The notes under the pieces were generated by a model. The model ran no database searches. It saw only the letters and a program-made list of their open reading frames with translations, and was not told where the DNA came from. A program made the position numbers and the translations under genes. This document shows positions 50,046-58,966 of a stretch of DNA of 64,000 nt, in pieces (the stretch's first letter is position 1; every line of letters begins with the position of its first letter). Source of the DNA: an uncultured Bacteroidales bacterium (GTDB lineage Bacteria; Bacteroidota; Bacteroidia; Bacteroidales; SZUA-534). The stretch spans positions 434,001-498,000 of the forward strand of contig CADASL010000001.1 of NCBI GenBank assembly GCA_902790595.1, read 5' to 3'.

Positions 50046-50801
50046 GAGTCTCACCACCGCCGAAGCCTCGTGCCGCGATGTGGGCAGAACTGTCACATTT
50101 TGAGCGATTTGTGCAAAGGCGGCCAATGCTTTTTCTATGGTGTTATTGTCGGCGGAAATGTGCGACAGGAAAATGTGCGAAAGCGTGGGCGAAGCGTGCT
50201 GAAAAGCCAACTCAAATGATTGGTTGTTAGATAAATGCCCGACTTCGGAAGCCACACGTTGCTTCAGATAATATGGGTACGAGCCGTGCCAGAGCATATC
50301 CTCGTCATAATTCGACTCAAGAAAAACCGCGTTGCACTGCGCGAAATGGTCGGAAACCGCCTCAGTGACAATGCCAATGTCGGTCATCACGCCGATTTTG
50401 CGGCCGTTTGTTTCGACCACAAAACTACACGGGTCCGACGCATCGTGACGCTTGCCGAAAGTGTGCACCTGAATGCCGAACACATCGCAGACATCGCCTG
50501 GCTCAAAAAAACGCACTTCGGCGGGGCGGAACTGACCGCGGGTGTTATTAAACGTTTTTCGGGTGAAGTAGAACGGCAGACAAAGCCGCTTGCCAATGCC
50601 GTATGCGCCGCAGACGTGGTCGGTGTGCTCGTGCGAAATGAAGACCGCACGCACCTTGCCAATATCAACGCCTGCGGTTTTCGTTCTATCTATCAAACAT
50701 TTAAGGTGAATGCCCGCATCAATCAGCACGGCATCGCTCTCATTACCAATATAATAACAGTTGCCGTTACTCCCCGACGCCAATGCGCATATCTCTATCA
50801 T
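50043..50801 (-). CDS. MBL-fold metallohydrolase (WalJ/YycJ-like)
   Basis: This 252-residue metallo-beta-lactamase-fold hydrolase has an N-terminal LASGSNGNCYYIG, the metal motif SHEHTDHVCG (H-x-H-x-D-H), ligands VMTDIGIV, and FLSHISADNN with the C-terminal His. WalJ-type proteins are linked to cell-wall regulation and to nuclease activity on DNA in Gram-positive bacteria; a similar role here is inferred. It stands alone, with word-like repeats on both sides. Confidence 0.88.
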   Translation of the reverse strand: MIEICALASGSNGNCYYIGNESDAVLIDAGIHLKCLIDRTKTAGVDIGKVRAVFISHEHTDHVCGAYGIGKRLCLPFYFTRKTFNNTRGQFRPAEVRFFEPGDVCDVFGIQVHTFGKRHDASDPCSFVVETNGRKIGVMTDIGIVTEAVSDHFAQCNAVFLESNYDEDMLWHGSYPYYLKQRVASEVGHLSNNQSFELAFQHASPTLSHIFLSHISADNNTIEKALAAFAQIAQNVTVLPTSRHEASAVVRL

Positions 50802-50819
50802 TTTATCAATGTATTATGT

Positions 50820-50905
50820 AACCTCTAACCGATTCAATCCGATTTTACCCGAATTATTTATCTACCACAAATTATCCGTTGTCTGAAGTCTGTTGTCCGT
50901 AGTCT
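50820..50905. repeat. Word-like degenerate repeats (intergenic)
   Basis: The gap contains ccgattcaatccgatttta, the reverse complement of words at positions 17-45 of the window, followed by ttatccgttgtctgaagtct, which recurs from 4988-5020. No gene is seen. Confidence 0.55.
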
Positions 50906-50909
50906 ATAA

Positions 50910-52925
50910 TTAATTCCGCCAAAGCCTCAACAGCGCCGTCTCCGCAAGCAGGACCGCCAACGCGAGCAAGGCAAACAGCCGCCAAAGGCCAAAGTCGGTC
51001 TGGGTGGCTGCCACCGAATCGGCAAATGAGTCGCCCGCCTTCAAAATATCGACGTTAAACCCGCGCTGCCGCAGCATTTCGGCGGCCTCGTCGGGCTCGT
51101 AGAACTGCTGCACCGACTCCGCACGGTCGAAATTCAACGAAGCATATCCAACCATTTCATTTTCAGCATTGAGCGAGTAGTTTCCCGCCGTCAGTTCGGC
51201 AGCATCAGGATAGAGCACAACTCCGCTGCCATCTATCCGCTTGACGGGGAAAAACGACGCGCCATCGGCCTGAACAAGCGATATGTTTTTCGATGCATCT
51301 TGCACATTGACAGACAACTGCATATCGGCGGCAAGCGTGGTGTACAACCGTCCAGGCGTGGTGCTCTGAATGGCCATATTGTAGAACAGCGGCACGAAAA
51401 CGGGGTGGAACATCAGGTTGGTGTGGGCGGCGGCGAGCGGAACGGCCGAGACGTAGATTCTGCCTTGCCCGCAGCCGTATTCAAACATCAGCAGGCCACC
51501 TGGCTCGGTGTCGAAAAGGCGCGTTATGCGCTGGCGCGAAGTGGCCGCAATCTCGAAAAAGCCATCGTAGGTTGGCATTGAATAGTTTTTTGGTCGGTCG
51601 GAAAAGGCGTCGCGGAAAAGGCTGTGGCGCGTGTTCAGATTGGCCGCCGCGCCGTTTTGCGCAATCCTGCCCTTCATTTGCGGACCGTTGGTGGCTCGCA
51701 GCAACTGGTCGAAATCGCCTTCACGCGACGGCAGCAACGCCAAATGTCCGCCTGTCGCCACAAACTTGGCCAACTGCTCCACCGCTCCCGACGACAACTG
51801 CACGGGCGAATCGAGTATTATCAACTGATTGTCAGCGAGTTTGTCGTACTTAACGCTGAACGGAGACACTCTGTGGTAGAGCACCGCACTGTCGGTACGG
51901 TAGAGCGCGGCAAGATAATCGGCATCAGTTTTATCGCTGATACACAAAACGTTAGTGTGCTGCTGAATGTTGAAACTGAAAAACAGTCGGTTATCGAACG
52001 TGATTGGATAATCCTGAATGGCCGCGTAGCCGCTGTTCCAGCCCTGACGGCTGTGCAGGAAGGTGCATTTCACGTCGAGCGCGCTGTTAGCCTCAATCGA
52101 GAACGGCACGGTGTTCTTCATTGTGTCGTTGACAAAGACCTGCAGATTAAGGTTCGAGAGCGGCTCGCTGCCGTGGTTGCGCAGGCGGACGGTCATCTCC
52201 TCAACCTTGCCGACATACAATCCAGGCGAGCTAAACCACAGTGAATCAACGCTGATATTGTTGCGCGAGCCGTTGGCCTCGGGCGTCAGAAAAATACGCT
52301 GACGGCCGTCGGGTTGCGAGTTTTTGAGCACGAACGACGGCTTGTGCAGGTCGGTGAACAAGAACGAATAGAGCACTGCATTAGTGTCGCGGCCGATAAT
52401 CTGCTGACGGTGAATCACTTCGTCGATGTCAGCCACAAGGTGCGTTGTCTGCACTCGGCGCACCCAATCGGTGAACTGCTCGCGGCCAACCCATCGCTGT
52501 TGCTGCGGCTCCATCTCGTTGGTAATGAGCAAATATTCTGTCGTTGCAGGATAGGCATCGGCAAGTTGGCAGGCCATTGTCTTCGCACTCTCGAGCAACG
52601 TTCCGTGCTCACCGCCCGCATCCATACTGAACGAGTTGTCGATATAGACAGCCACGCGAGATTTTTCGGCGCCATCGCCTTCGTTTTTAGGAATATACGG
52701 CTGTGCAAAAGCCAAAACCACAAGCGCAACAATCAACAGGCGCAAAAGCAACAAAAGCCATTGGCGCAAAGTGGAACGCGACCGATGTTCGGCTTGTATT
52801 GCCCTGATAAACTGCGTGTTGCTAAACGGCAGAATTCTGTATCGGTGGAAATTGAACAGATGTATGACCACAGGAATGGCCAACGCCGTCAATGCCCACA
52901 AAACTGCTGGATACAGAAAATTCAT
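50910..52925 (-). CDS. BatA-like membrane protein (aerotolerance N-terminal domain)
   Basis: This 671-residue inner membrane protein begins with the BatA-type domain: a membrane helix MNFLYPAVLWALTALAIPV, HLFNFHRYRILPFSN and a second helix near 55-78. A von Willebrand A-like domain follows (about 88-200, VAVYIDNSFSMDAGG is the MIDAS-like D-x-S-x-S), then beta-rich segments and a glutamine-amidotransferase-like portion (about 360-500). A final membrane helix (about 645-665) ends the protein. Family members are annotated as N-terminal double-transmembrane-domain proteins; their molecular role is not established. Confidence 0.82.
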   Translation of the reverse strand: MNFLYPAVLWALTALAIPVVIHLFNFHRYRILPFSNTQFIRAIQAEHRSRSTLRQWLLLLLRLLIVALVVLAFAQPYIPKNEGDGAEKSRVAVYIDNSFSMDAGGEHGTLLESAKTMACQLADAYPATTEYLLITNEMEPQQQRWVGREQFTDWVRRVQTTHLVADIDEVIHRQQIIGRDTNAVLYSFLFTDLHKPSFVLKNSQPDGRQRIFLTPEANGSRNNISVDSLWFSSPGLYVGKVEEMTVRLRNHGSEPLSNLNLQVFVNDTMKNTVPFSIEANSALDVKCTFLHSRQGWNSGYAAIQDYPITFDNRLFFSFNIQQHTNVLCISDKTDADYLAALYRTDSAVLYHRVSPFSVKYDKLADNQLIILDSPVQLSSGAVEQLAKFVATGGHLALLPSREGDFDQLLRATNGPQMKGRIAQNGAAANLNTRHSLFRDAFSDRPKNYSMPTYDGFFEIAATSRQRITRLFDTEPGGLLMFEYGCGQGRIYVSAVPLAAAHTNLMFHPVFVPLFYNMAIQSTTPGRLYTTLAADMQLSVNVQDASKNISLVQADGASFFPVKRIDGSGVVLYPDAAELTAGNYSLNAENEMVGYASLNFDRAESVQQFYEPDEAAEMLRQRGFNVDILKAGDSFADSVAATQTDFGLWRLFALLALAVLLAETALLRLWRN

Positions 52926-52956
52926 TGCTCAAAGATTTTCGCCAAAGATTCAAAAA

Positions 52957-53445
52957 TTATTTAATCCGTTCAAAACGCTGATTTAGCGATTTAGTTTTTA
53001 TCAGTTTGTTAATCTCTTCAACCGATAATGTTTCTTTGCTTATCCACATTTCAATGAACGGATTGTCATCGATAACAGACTGTTTAAAATCATTTAACGA
53101 CGGCAAATTGGTAAAAGAAGAATATTCGGAATAGGTATATTTTGTAAAAACACTATTTATTCCAACTCCTCTATTATCAAGCAAATACTTCTTTGCAAGT
53201 TTTGTCGGCAACAACAACTCATCACCTGTTTTTATATCTGTTGGTGCAGGATATGACACAATCTTATCCTTATTAGCCGACAGAGTTATCGGCACATTGA
53301 AATAATAATTGTTTTTGGTCTTATATATCACAGTAGGACGCAAATCCTTAACTACACTTGATTGTGTATTATTCAATGCGGATTGTTGCTTACAGGCAAT
53401 AAACGACATTGACAATAGCACTATAAGACAAACTCTAAAAATCAT
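52957..53445 (-). CDS. Lipoprotein of unknown function downstream of the C10 protease
   Basis: This 162-residue protein has a lipobox (VLLSMSFIAC). The body contains PTVIYKTKNNYYFNVPI, SYPAPTDIKTGDELLLPTKL, YLLDNRGVGINSVFTKYTY and an acidic C-terminus. I recall similar small lipoproteins with the L-D-N-R-G element as common in Bacteroidales but cannot name a domain. Its start overlaps the protease stop by 4 bp (ATGA), so the two are made together. An inhibitor role, as for Spi beside SpeB, is possible but unproven. It is A+T-rich like the protease gene. Confidence 0.65.
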   Translation of the reverse strand: MIFRVCLIVLLSMSFIACKQQSALNNTQSSVVKDLRPTVIYKTKNNYYFNVPITLSANKDKIVSYPAPTDIKTGDELLLPTKLAKKYLLDNRGVGINSVFTKYTYSEYSSFTNLPSLNDFKQSVIDDNPFIEMWISKETLSVEEINKLIKTKSLNQRFERIK

Positions 53446-56075
53446 AGTTTCAATAATTTATACCTGACTACGCATTTATTGGTTTGGATTTCAACAAAAT
53501 AAACTCCGTTATTAAAACCAGACACATTGATTTGTGTATCATATGAAGACAACACCTTTCGACCTTGACTATCGTATATAACCACATTGCTTATTGCACA
53601 AAAATCAGAAGCACTGACAGTTATATAATCAGTTGCGGGATTAGGATATATGTTTATTTCTGCTTGAACATCCTCTATTGATGATACATTAGTTTTTTGC
53701 GTTCGAATAACATCTGCACCAAATATATACGTACCCGTCATACCCCACGGATGATAAATTACCACATAAAAAGTACCACCGTTCTCAACGGTCAACTTAT
53801 CATATCTATCATCCGATTCAATATCCTTACTGCTACGATATTCATAATCATGACCTTCGAACCAATTGTTGCCATCGTAAGAATATCCTACAATAACATC
53901 GTCTGCTGTAGTTTGAATTAACTCATTAACATCGTCATTATTATTAATGATTGTAGCATTTATTTCATAATTATATCCATGCGCCAAATCAAATTTATAA
54001 TAATCGAAATCTCCAAACTCATGAAGATTAGATAATTGAATATAATTATTTTCATTAGTAAATGTTATAACTGTAGCACTGTCATTTTCGTCAAATTCCA
54101 ACGGAAACACATATGCTTTGGCAACTGTATTATTATCTTCAAATTTGTCAGGGCCATCTATTTTGACATTATAAAAATCAGGATTAGAGTAATTATTGAT
54201 TGCTCCAGCCAAAGACCGGCCTTCCCCATTCATATAGGATACATTCAGTAAATATGTGCCAGGCATAGCCGTCATTGTTCCTTGAAACATAATTTCAATA
54301 GACGTATTGGGCTTCAGTGGTTGTTTTTGTTCATGAGTTCCTATTTCCTGCAAAATATCTCCTTTAGAATTCATAAGAGAAAGAACATAACCACCAACAT
54401 AATCTTCCGTTCCTGTATTTTTAATGCCTACAGTGTAAGTGTACTCATCACCTTGAATAAACTCTTTTGTTGTAACCTTTTCTTTCTTAACGTTATCAAA
54501 AACAGAAATATCAGAATTAATTGATATTGGTGCTGAATAATTAACATTAAAATATGTCATACTCAACAAATCAGAATCGTCTGAGACAATAGTCCAATCG
54601 TTGGTATTTTCATCTTTATACATAAGACAAGCTAAGTAGTATTTGTCTGTAACATAATTGAATGTGCCATTGATTTTAAATTCCATATTATTTGATGTAC
54701 AATAGTTTGATTGTAAATCGAATTGCACTTCGTTAGAGATAGAAACAAAGCGTGAATCAAAATCAAAAACTGCCACAGCAAATGAACCTGAGAAATCGGT
54801 ATCGCCATAGTTTGCAACTTTTGCATAATAATATGCATCACTTCCCAACCGAAGTGTACTTAATTCATAACCATTCTCATCATACACCATTAAACTGTTC
54901 TCGTACACTCGCAAGTCATACTCTTTAATATCCCATAAAGGTTCCACCCCGAAATACGCTTGTTGGTTTTCGTTATAAGTTCCGCTTAGATTTGCTCCAA
55001 TACCATTCTCTTTGGGTGCTAAATCATTAATATAGTAATATGCATCACCGATTCCGCTCCATCCCCAATTAAAATGGAAATAATCATTAGCATCATAACC
55101 ATCGCATATAAATGCGTGACCACCACCACCAAATCCATAATATAGAATCGGTCTACCATCGTTTAATTCTTTTTTCAACTTTGCAATCCACTCATCATCA
55201 CTATAATTGTCTTTTCTTTCCAAAATCATTTTGGGTGAATATTTAAAGTATTTTGTCAATGCAGTTTTAACTTTTGGGGGAACAGCACCACTTCCCCCAT
55301 TCGCTGATAAACCGTAATCCATATCAACAGAAACACCACAATCGTACATAATGTTCGCAATCGCTTCCACTTCATCTTCGGAACTACCAAAAAAACCTTC
55401 TTGTAATTGTTCTGGCATAATATTCCACTCATAATCAGTTGCTCCAAAAACCGTTGCCACAGTGCCACAATTTTGTGATTGGTATTCGTGAAAACCGACA
55501 CCACGCTTGGGCCATTTCCAATAATTCATTACTTGAGCCATTGCCGTGGCCACACATCCAGTTACTGTTTTTTCGCCGTCAATCTCTGGACAATAATCAT
55601 TATAGCCAGGACTTTGGTTCCACTTGGTTTTTATCAATGGTTCAACATTTTTCGCCAGCTTACTTCTAACCCTACCAATTTTCAGTTGAGTCCACTCATC
55701 TTCCGCACAATTTTGAAATCCTGTATTTTGAGCGTTTGTTATTTGTTCGCTATAGTCCACAATCAATTCTTTTGCTGCAGGCGCAATGTTACTCATAGAG
55801 AACTCTCCTTCAAGTGAATACGCCAAAATTGGGCGAACACAATCATCTGCTGAAACTATTACCCAACCGCCATCGACATTATTAACGACATAAACATTTC
55901 CGTATTTCTGGCACAAATAATCATTGGTAGAGATAGTACTTTTCGCCCCGTTTAGCTCAGTTAAGTCATTCATAAATGTTGTTGCAACTTGTTTTGCCGT
56001 AAGCGAATCAACAGGTTCTGCAAACAACAAAACTGGTAATATTGTTGTTAGAACAACGTAAACAATCTTTTTCAT
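53442..56075 (-). CDS. C10-family cysteine protease (streptopain-like) with T9SS sorting domain
   Basis: This 877-residue secreted protease has a signal peptide (MKKIVYVVLTTILPVLLFA), a Spi-like propeptide (about 20-120) and the C10 catalytic core. Cys174 lies in VTGCVATAMAQVMNYW, His320 in GGGGHAFICDGYD and the HFNWGWSG motif follows. Long beta-rich repeats (about 370-790) come next, and a T9SS type A sorting domain (EINIYPNPATDYITV, GFNNGVYFVEI) closes it. It is A+T-richer than its neighbours. It holds four of the eleven CATG sites (53849-54332), all near its 3' end, consistent with later acquisition. It overlaps the following lipoprotein gene by 4 bp. Confidence 0.92.
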   Translation of the reverse strand: MKKIVYVVLTTILPVLLFAEPVDSLTAKQVATTFMNDLTELNGAKSTISTNDYLCQKYGNVYVVNNVDGGWVIVSADDCVRPILAYSLEGEFSMSNIAPAAKELIVDYSEQITNAQNTGFQNCAEDEWTQLKIGRVRSKLAKNVEPLIKTKWNQSPGYNDYCPEIDGEKTVTGCVATAMAQVMNYWKWPKRGVGFHEYQSQNCGTVATVFGATDYEWNIMPEQLQEGFFGSSEDEVEAIANIMYDCGVSVDMDYGLSANGGSGAVPPKVKTALTKYFKYSPKMILERKDNYSDDEWIAKLKKELNDGRPILYYGFGGGGHAFICDGYDANDYFHFNWGWSGIGDAYYYINDLAPKENGIGANLSGTYNENQQAYFGVEPLWDIKEYDLRVYENSLMVYDENGYELSTLRLGSDAYYYAKVANYGDTDFSGSFAVAVFDFDSRFVSISNEVQFDLQSNYCTSNNMEFKINGTFNYVTDKYYLACLMYKDENTNDWTIVSDDSDLLSMTYFNVNYSAPISINSDISVFDNVKKEKVTTKEFIQGDEYTYTVGIKNTGTEDYVGGYVLSLMNSKGDILQEIGTHEQKQPLKPNTSIEIMFQGTMTAMPGTYLLNVSYMNGEGRSLAGAINNYSNPDFYNVKIDGPDKFEDNNTVAKAYVFPLEFDENDSATVITFTNENNYIQLSNLHEFGDFDYYKFDLAHGYNYEINATIINNNDDVNELIQTTADDVIVGYSYDGNNWFEGHDYEYRSSKDIESDDRYDKLTVENGGTFYVVIYHPWGMTGTYIFGADVIRTQKTNVSSIEDVQAEINIYPNPATDYITVSASDFCAISNVVIYDSQGRKVLSSYDTQINVSGFNNGVYFVEIQTNKCVVRYKLLKL

Positions 56076-56115
56076 ATTACATTTGAATAATTTCATTTAT
56101 CAATGCGTAATTTAA

Positions 56116-56166
56116 TAAAAAAACTCACCCGAAGTGCGCTGTTCTTACGGGAAGCGGGGTGAGTTT
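56116..56166 (-). terminator. Terminator after gltX
   Basis: Minus-strand AAACTCACCC pairs with GGGTGAGTTT around a loop of about 26 nt and T7 follows. Confidence 0.75.
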
Positions 56167-56228
56167 GTTGGTGCAACTATACTGCCTTTTTCTCTAATTA
56201 CCAAACAAATCCTTCAAATCCATTCAAT

Positions 56229-56258
56229 ATGCGTTCCCGATTGCCATCGGGAACGCAT
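56229..56258. repeat. Hairpin ATGCGTTCCCGAT/ATCGGGAACGCAT
   Basis: This is a perfect 13-bp inverted repeat with a 4-nt loop just after gltX. The cCCGAT...ATCGGg core resembles the palindromes at 1149-1160 and 17507-17520. It also overlaps transcription of gltX and may stabilise its 3' end. Confidence 0.6.
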
Positions 56259-56266
56259 TCAAAAAG

Positions 56267-57790
56267 TTACGCGTTTGCCATGATTGCCTTTTCAATTCTC
56301 TTCAGCGTCTCATCTTTGCCAATAAACTCGCAGATATCGAAAATGCTTGGGCCTTGGCTGATACCTAAAATGGCGATGCGCAAGGTGTTCATCAACTGCC
56401 CCATCGACATTTGGTTGTCCATAATCCACTGATGAACGGCAGGCTCGGTCTCGGCAGCGGTAATCTTGTCGAATTCAGCAAGTTTGGCCGCAAGTTTTTT
56501 CAGATTCTCAACGTTTTCGGCCTTCCAGAATTTGGCAACCGACTTCTCATCGTATTGGCTTGGCGCCACAAACATATATTCGGTCAGCGGCAGCAAATCC
56601 TTCGGGAAAGTGGCGCGCTCCTTAATCAGAGAAACAGCCTTGGCGGCGCGCTCGGGTGTTGTCGAAACACCTTTCTCGGCAAGCATAGGGATCAGATATT
56701 CAGCGAGTTTGGCATCGTCGCACTTGCGAATGTACTGCGCGTTGAACCATTTTGCCTTTTCGGGATTGAACCTTGCTCCCGCCTTGCTAACCTTCTCGAG
56801 CGAGAAAGCCGCAATGAGTTCGTCCATCGAGAAAATCTCCTGCTCGGTGCCTGGGTTCCAACCCAACAGAGCCAACATATTTATAAATGCCTCAGGCAGA
56901 TAGCCGTCTTCGCGGTATCCCGACGAAACCTCGCCATCGGGTGCCACCCAACGCAACGGGAACACTGGGAAGCCGAATTTGTCGCCATCGCGTTTCGAGA
57001 GTTTGCCCTGTCCCTGCGGTTTGAGCAACAACGGCAGATGTGCGAACTGCGGCTGCGTATCGGTCCAACCGAAAGCCCTGTAAAGCAAGTAGTGCAGCGG
57101 CAGCGACGGCAGCCACTCCTCGCCGCGAATGACGTGCGAAATCTCCATCAAATGGTCGTCAACAATGTTGGCCAAATGGTAGGTCGGCAGTTGGTCGGCT
57201 GATTTGTAAAGAACCTTATCGTCCAAAGTCGAAGTGTTGATGGTGATGTGTCCGCGAATAATGTCGTCCATCTCAACATTCTCGTTTTCAGGCATTTTAA
57301 AGCGGACAACCCATTGGTCGCCACGGGCAATGCGCTGCTTAACCTCGTCGGCCGACAACTTCAACGATGTCTCCAACTGATTGCGAACCTGATAGTTATA
57401 GGCGAAAGTCTGTCCTTTCGACTCGGCATCCTTGCGCATAGCATCGAGCGACTCGGCTGAATCGAACGCATAGTAAGCGTTGCCCGAATCGATAAGTTGC
57501 TGCGCGTATTTCAGATAGATGTCTTTGCGCTCGCTCTGACGGTAAGGTGCGTGCGGTCCGCCCTGCTCAACGCCTTCATCGGTTTTAATGCCGCACCATT
57601 TCAGTGCCTCAATGATGTAGGCTTCGGCGCCAGGTACAAAACGTTGTGAATCAGTATCTTCAATACGAAGAATAAAATCGCCGCCGTGGCTGCGAGCAAA
57701 CAGATAGTTGTACAAAGCTGTGCGGACACCTCCAATATGAAGGGCTCCCGTCGGACTTGGTGCAAAGCGCACTCTAACACGTCTTTCCAT
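56267..57790 (-). CDS. gltX: Glutamate-tRNA ligase
   Basis: This 507-residue class I aminoacyl-tRNA synthetase charges tRNA-Glu. The HIGH-type motif is FAPSPTGALHIGG (residues 9-21) and the KMSKS-type motif is GKLSKRDGD. DHLMEISHVIRGEEW lies between them. The C-terminal anticodon-binding domain begins near residue 330. A tRNA-Glu gene is 75 bp upstream on the same strand, an apt neighbour. Confidence 0.97.
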   Translation of the reverse strand: MERRVRVRFAPSPTGALHIGGVRTALYNYLFARSHGGDFILRIEDTDSQRFVPGAEAYIIEALKWCGIKTDEGVEQGGPHAPYRQSERKDIYLKYAQQLIDSGNAYYAFDSAESLDAMRKDAESKGQTFAYNYQVRNQLETSLKLSADEVKQRIARGDQWVVRFKMPENENVEMDDIIRGHITINTSTLDDKVLYKSADQLPTYHLANIVDDHLMEISHVIRGEEWLPSLPLHYLLYRAFGWTDTQPQFAHLPLLLKPQGQGKLSKRDGDKFGFPVFPLRWVAPDGEVSSGYREDGYLPEAFINMLALLGWNPGTEQEIFSMDELIAAFSLEKVSKAGARFNPEKAKWFNAQYIRKCDDAKLAEYLIPMLAEKGVSTTPERAAKAVSLIKERATFPKDLLPLTEYMFVAPSQYDEKSVAKFWKAENVENLKKLAAKLAEFDKITAAETEPAVHQWIMDNQMSMGQLMNTLRIAILGISQGPSIFDICEFIGKDETLKRIEKAIMANA

Positions 57791-57837
57791 AACAATACAT
57801 CGTTAAAAGGTTCATAAACAGCCAGAAACTGCTTTAA

Positions 57838-57865
57838 ACAAAAAAAGCTGCCTTTTCGCAGCTTT
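57838..57865 (-). terminator. Terminator of the tRNA-Glu gene
   Basis: AAAGCTGC pairs with GCAGCTTT around GAAAAG and, on the minus strand, T7 follows; it begins directly after the encoded CCA. Confidence 0.85.
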
Positions 57866-57939
57866 GGTAGTCGATAGGAGAATCGAACTCCTATTTAGAG
57901 ATTGAGAATCTCTCGTCCTAACCGTTAGACGAATCGACC
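57865..57939 (-). tRNA. tRNA-Glu (anticodon CTC)
   Basis: All four arms can be drawn. Acceptor GGTCGAT pairs with ATCGACT (one G-U). The D arm is GTCT...GGAC. The anticodon stem AGAGA/TCTCT carries loop TTCTCAA, so the anticodon is CTC. The T arm is AGGAG-TTCGATT-CTCCT. CCA is encoded. The gene is on the minus strand just upstream of gltX and has its own terminator, so the two are separately ended. Confidence 0.93.
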
Positions 57940-58021
57940 GGTTATGTCTTTTTGACGGGTGCAAAAGTAGTGGTTTTTCCGTTTGTTGCAATAGTGCGGA
58001 GAAAGTTTTTTCAAAATCCTG

Positions 58022-58056
58022 AAAAAAGAAAAGGCCGGACTACGAAATCCGACCTT
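58022..58056 (-). terminator. Terminator of the small Cys-containing protein gene
   Basis: Minus-strand AAGGTCGGA pairs with TCCGGCCTT and a U-rich run (ttcttttttc) follows. Confidence 0.75.
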
Positions 58057-58086
58057 CTGTTTATCTCAAATAAAACGCTAAAAGTC

Positions 58087-58323
58087 TTATTTTGAATTGA
58101 TTATTTCGATAATCTCCTCCAAGCTCTTTTTTGAATTCGGCATAATATTTTCAGGAACCGGCTTACCTGTTGCAGTTCCAGCCTGAAAGCGCTTGCACTC
58201 TTTGAATTTTCCTGGCACGAGGCAATACATATTTTTATATGCCACACCGGTATAATCGTTTACTAAAATGCCTTTTTGAAAAATCGGGCACTTCTCAAGT
58301 TTAGCGCAAACACTGTTTTCCAT
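58087..58323 (-). CDS. Small four-cysteine protein of unknown function
   Basis: This 78-residue protein has Cys at positions 6, 12, 34 and 43 (NSVCAKLEKCPIF, YCLVPGKFKECKRF). The spacing could bind zinc or an Fe-S cluster. I recall similar small proteins with a C-P-x-F ... Y-C ... C-x-R pattern in other bacteria but know no function. It has a strong terminator and stands alone, divergent from the DUF4250 pair. Confidence 0.6.
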   Translation of the reverse strand: MENSVCAKLEKCPIFQKGILVNDYTGVAYKNMYCLVPGKFKECKRFQAGTATGKPVPENIMPNSKKSLEEIIEIINSK

Positions 58324-58411
58324 ATCTCAATTTTTTAAATATTTATAAATCAATTACATAATTTTACATTACTGCAAAACATACTTTCATACGCATTTGT
58401 TTGGAAAAAGA

Positions 58412-58419
58412 TACATTTG
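58412..58419 (+). promoter_or_regulatory. -7 box TACATTTG for the DUF4250 gene pair
   Basis: This is an exact TAnnTTTG match 23 bp before the start codon. The -33 element is weak. Confidence 0.55.
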
Positions 58420-58442
58420 CGGCAAAAAAAATTTAAGAAAAA

Positions 58443-58646
58443 ATGGATTTTCTTCCTAACGACCCCGCAATTCTGGTTTCGAGCATCAATATGCTGCTTC
58501 GAGATGAGGAGTTTGACTCGCTCGAATCGCTTTGCTATAACTTCAATCGTGAGCCGGACGAGATAAAAGCCCGACTGCTGGCCAGCGGCTTTGTTTACAG
58601 CGAAGAGCAGAAGCAGTTCCGCCCCGAAAACTACGATGCACAATGA
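58443..58646 (+). CDS. DUF4250 protein
   Basis: This 67-residue protein matches what I recall of DUF4250: LPNDPAILVSSINMLLRDE, then SLESLCYNFNREPDEIKARL and a Y-x-E-E-Q-x-Q-F-R tail. The family is short, helix-rich and uncharacterised; the mid-part looks like a small helix-turn-helix. Its stop overlaps the next gene by 4 bp. Confidence 0.75.
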   Translation: MDFLPNDPAILVSSINMLLRDEEFDSLESLCYNFNREPDEIKARLLASGFVYSEEQKQFRPENYDAQ

Positions 58647-58894
58647 TAGGGAAAGATTGCATTGAAACGGCCTACAGTTTTCTGCACCAAAAGCAGCGAA
58701 TCTACGCACACTCCACTCTCGACTGGCAGAAAGACGACATTGAGATTGCCATTGGCGATTATGCCGGAGAGATGAACCGCGAGCTGTACGATCTTTTGGC
58801 CCGCGGTCGAGCCGATTTTCTGCACGACCACGCCCGCTTTGCCAACGACATAGCCGAAGCCGTCACCATTCTAGAAAATATGCTATATCAATAA
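58643..58894 (+). CDS. Small protein coupled to DUF4250
   Basis: This 83-residue, mostly helical acidic protein starts MIGKDCIETAYSFLHQK. No family is recognised. A 4-bp overlap (ATGA) with the DUF4250 gene and a shared promoter support its reality. It has no membrane segment or cysteine pair. Confidence 0.6.
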   Translation: MIGKDCIETAYSFLHQKQRIYAHSTLDWQKDDIEIAIGDYAGEMNRELYDLLARGRADFLHDHARFANDIAEAVTILENMLYQ

Positions 58895-58966
58895 TTTACA
58901 GCCGATGGATTTATTGCTGGTTTTTATGAAAATCGCACTATTTTCGCAGCTCAATTCAGATTGACA

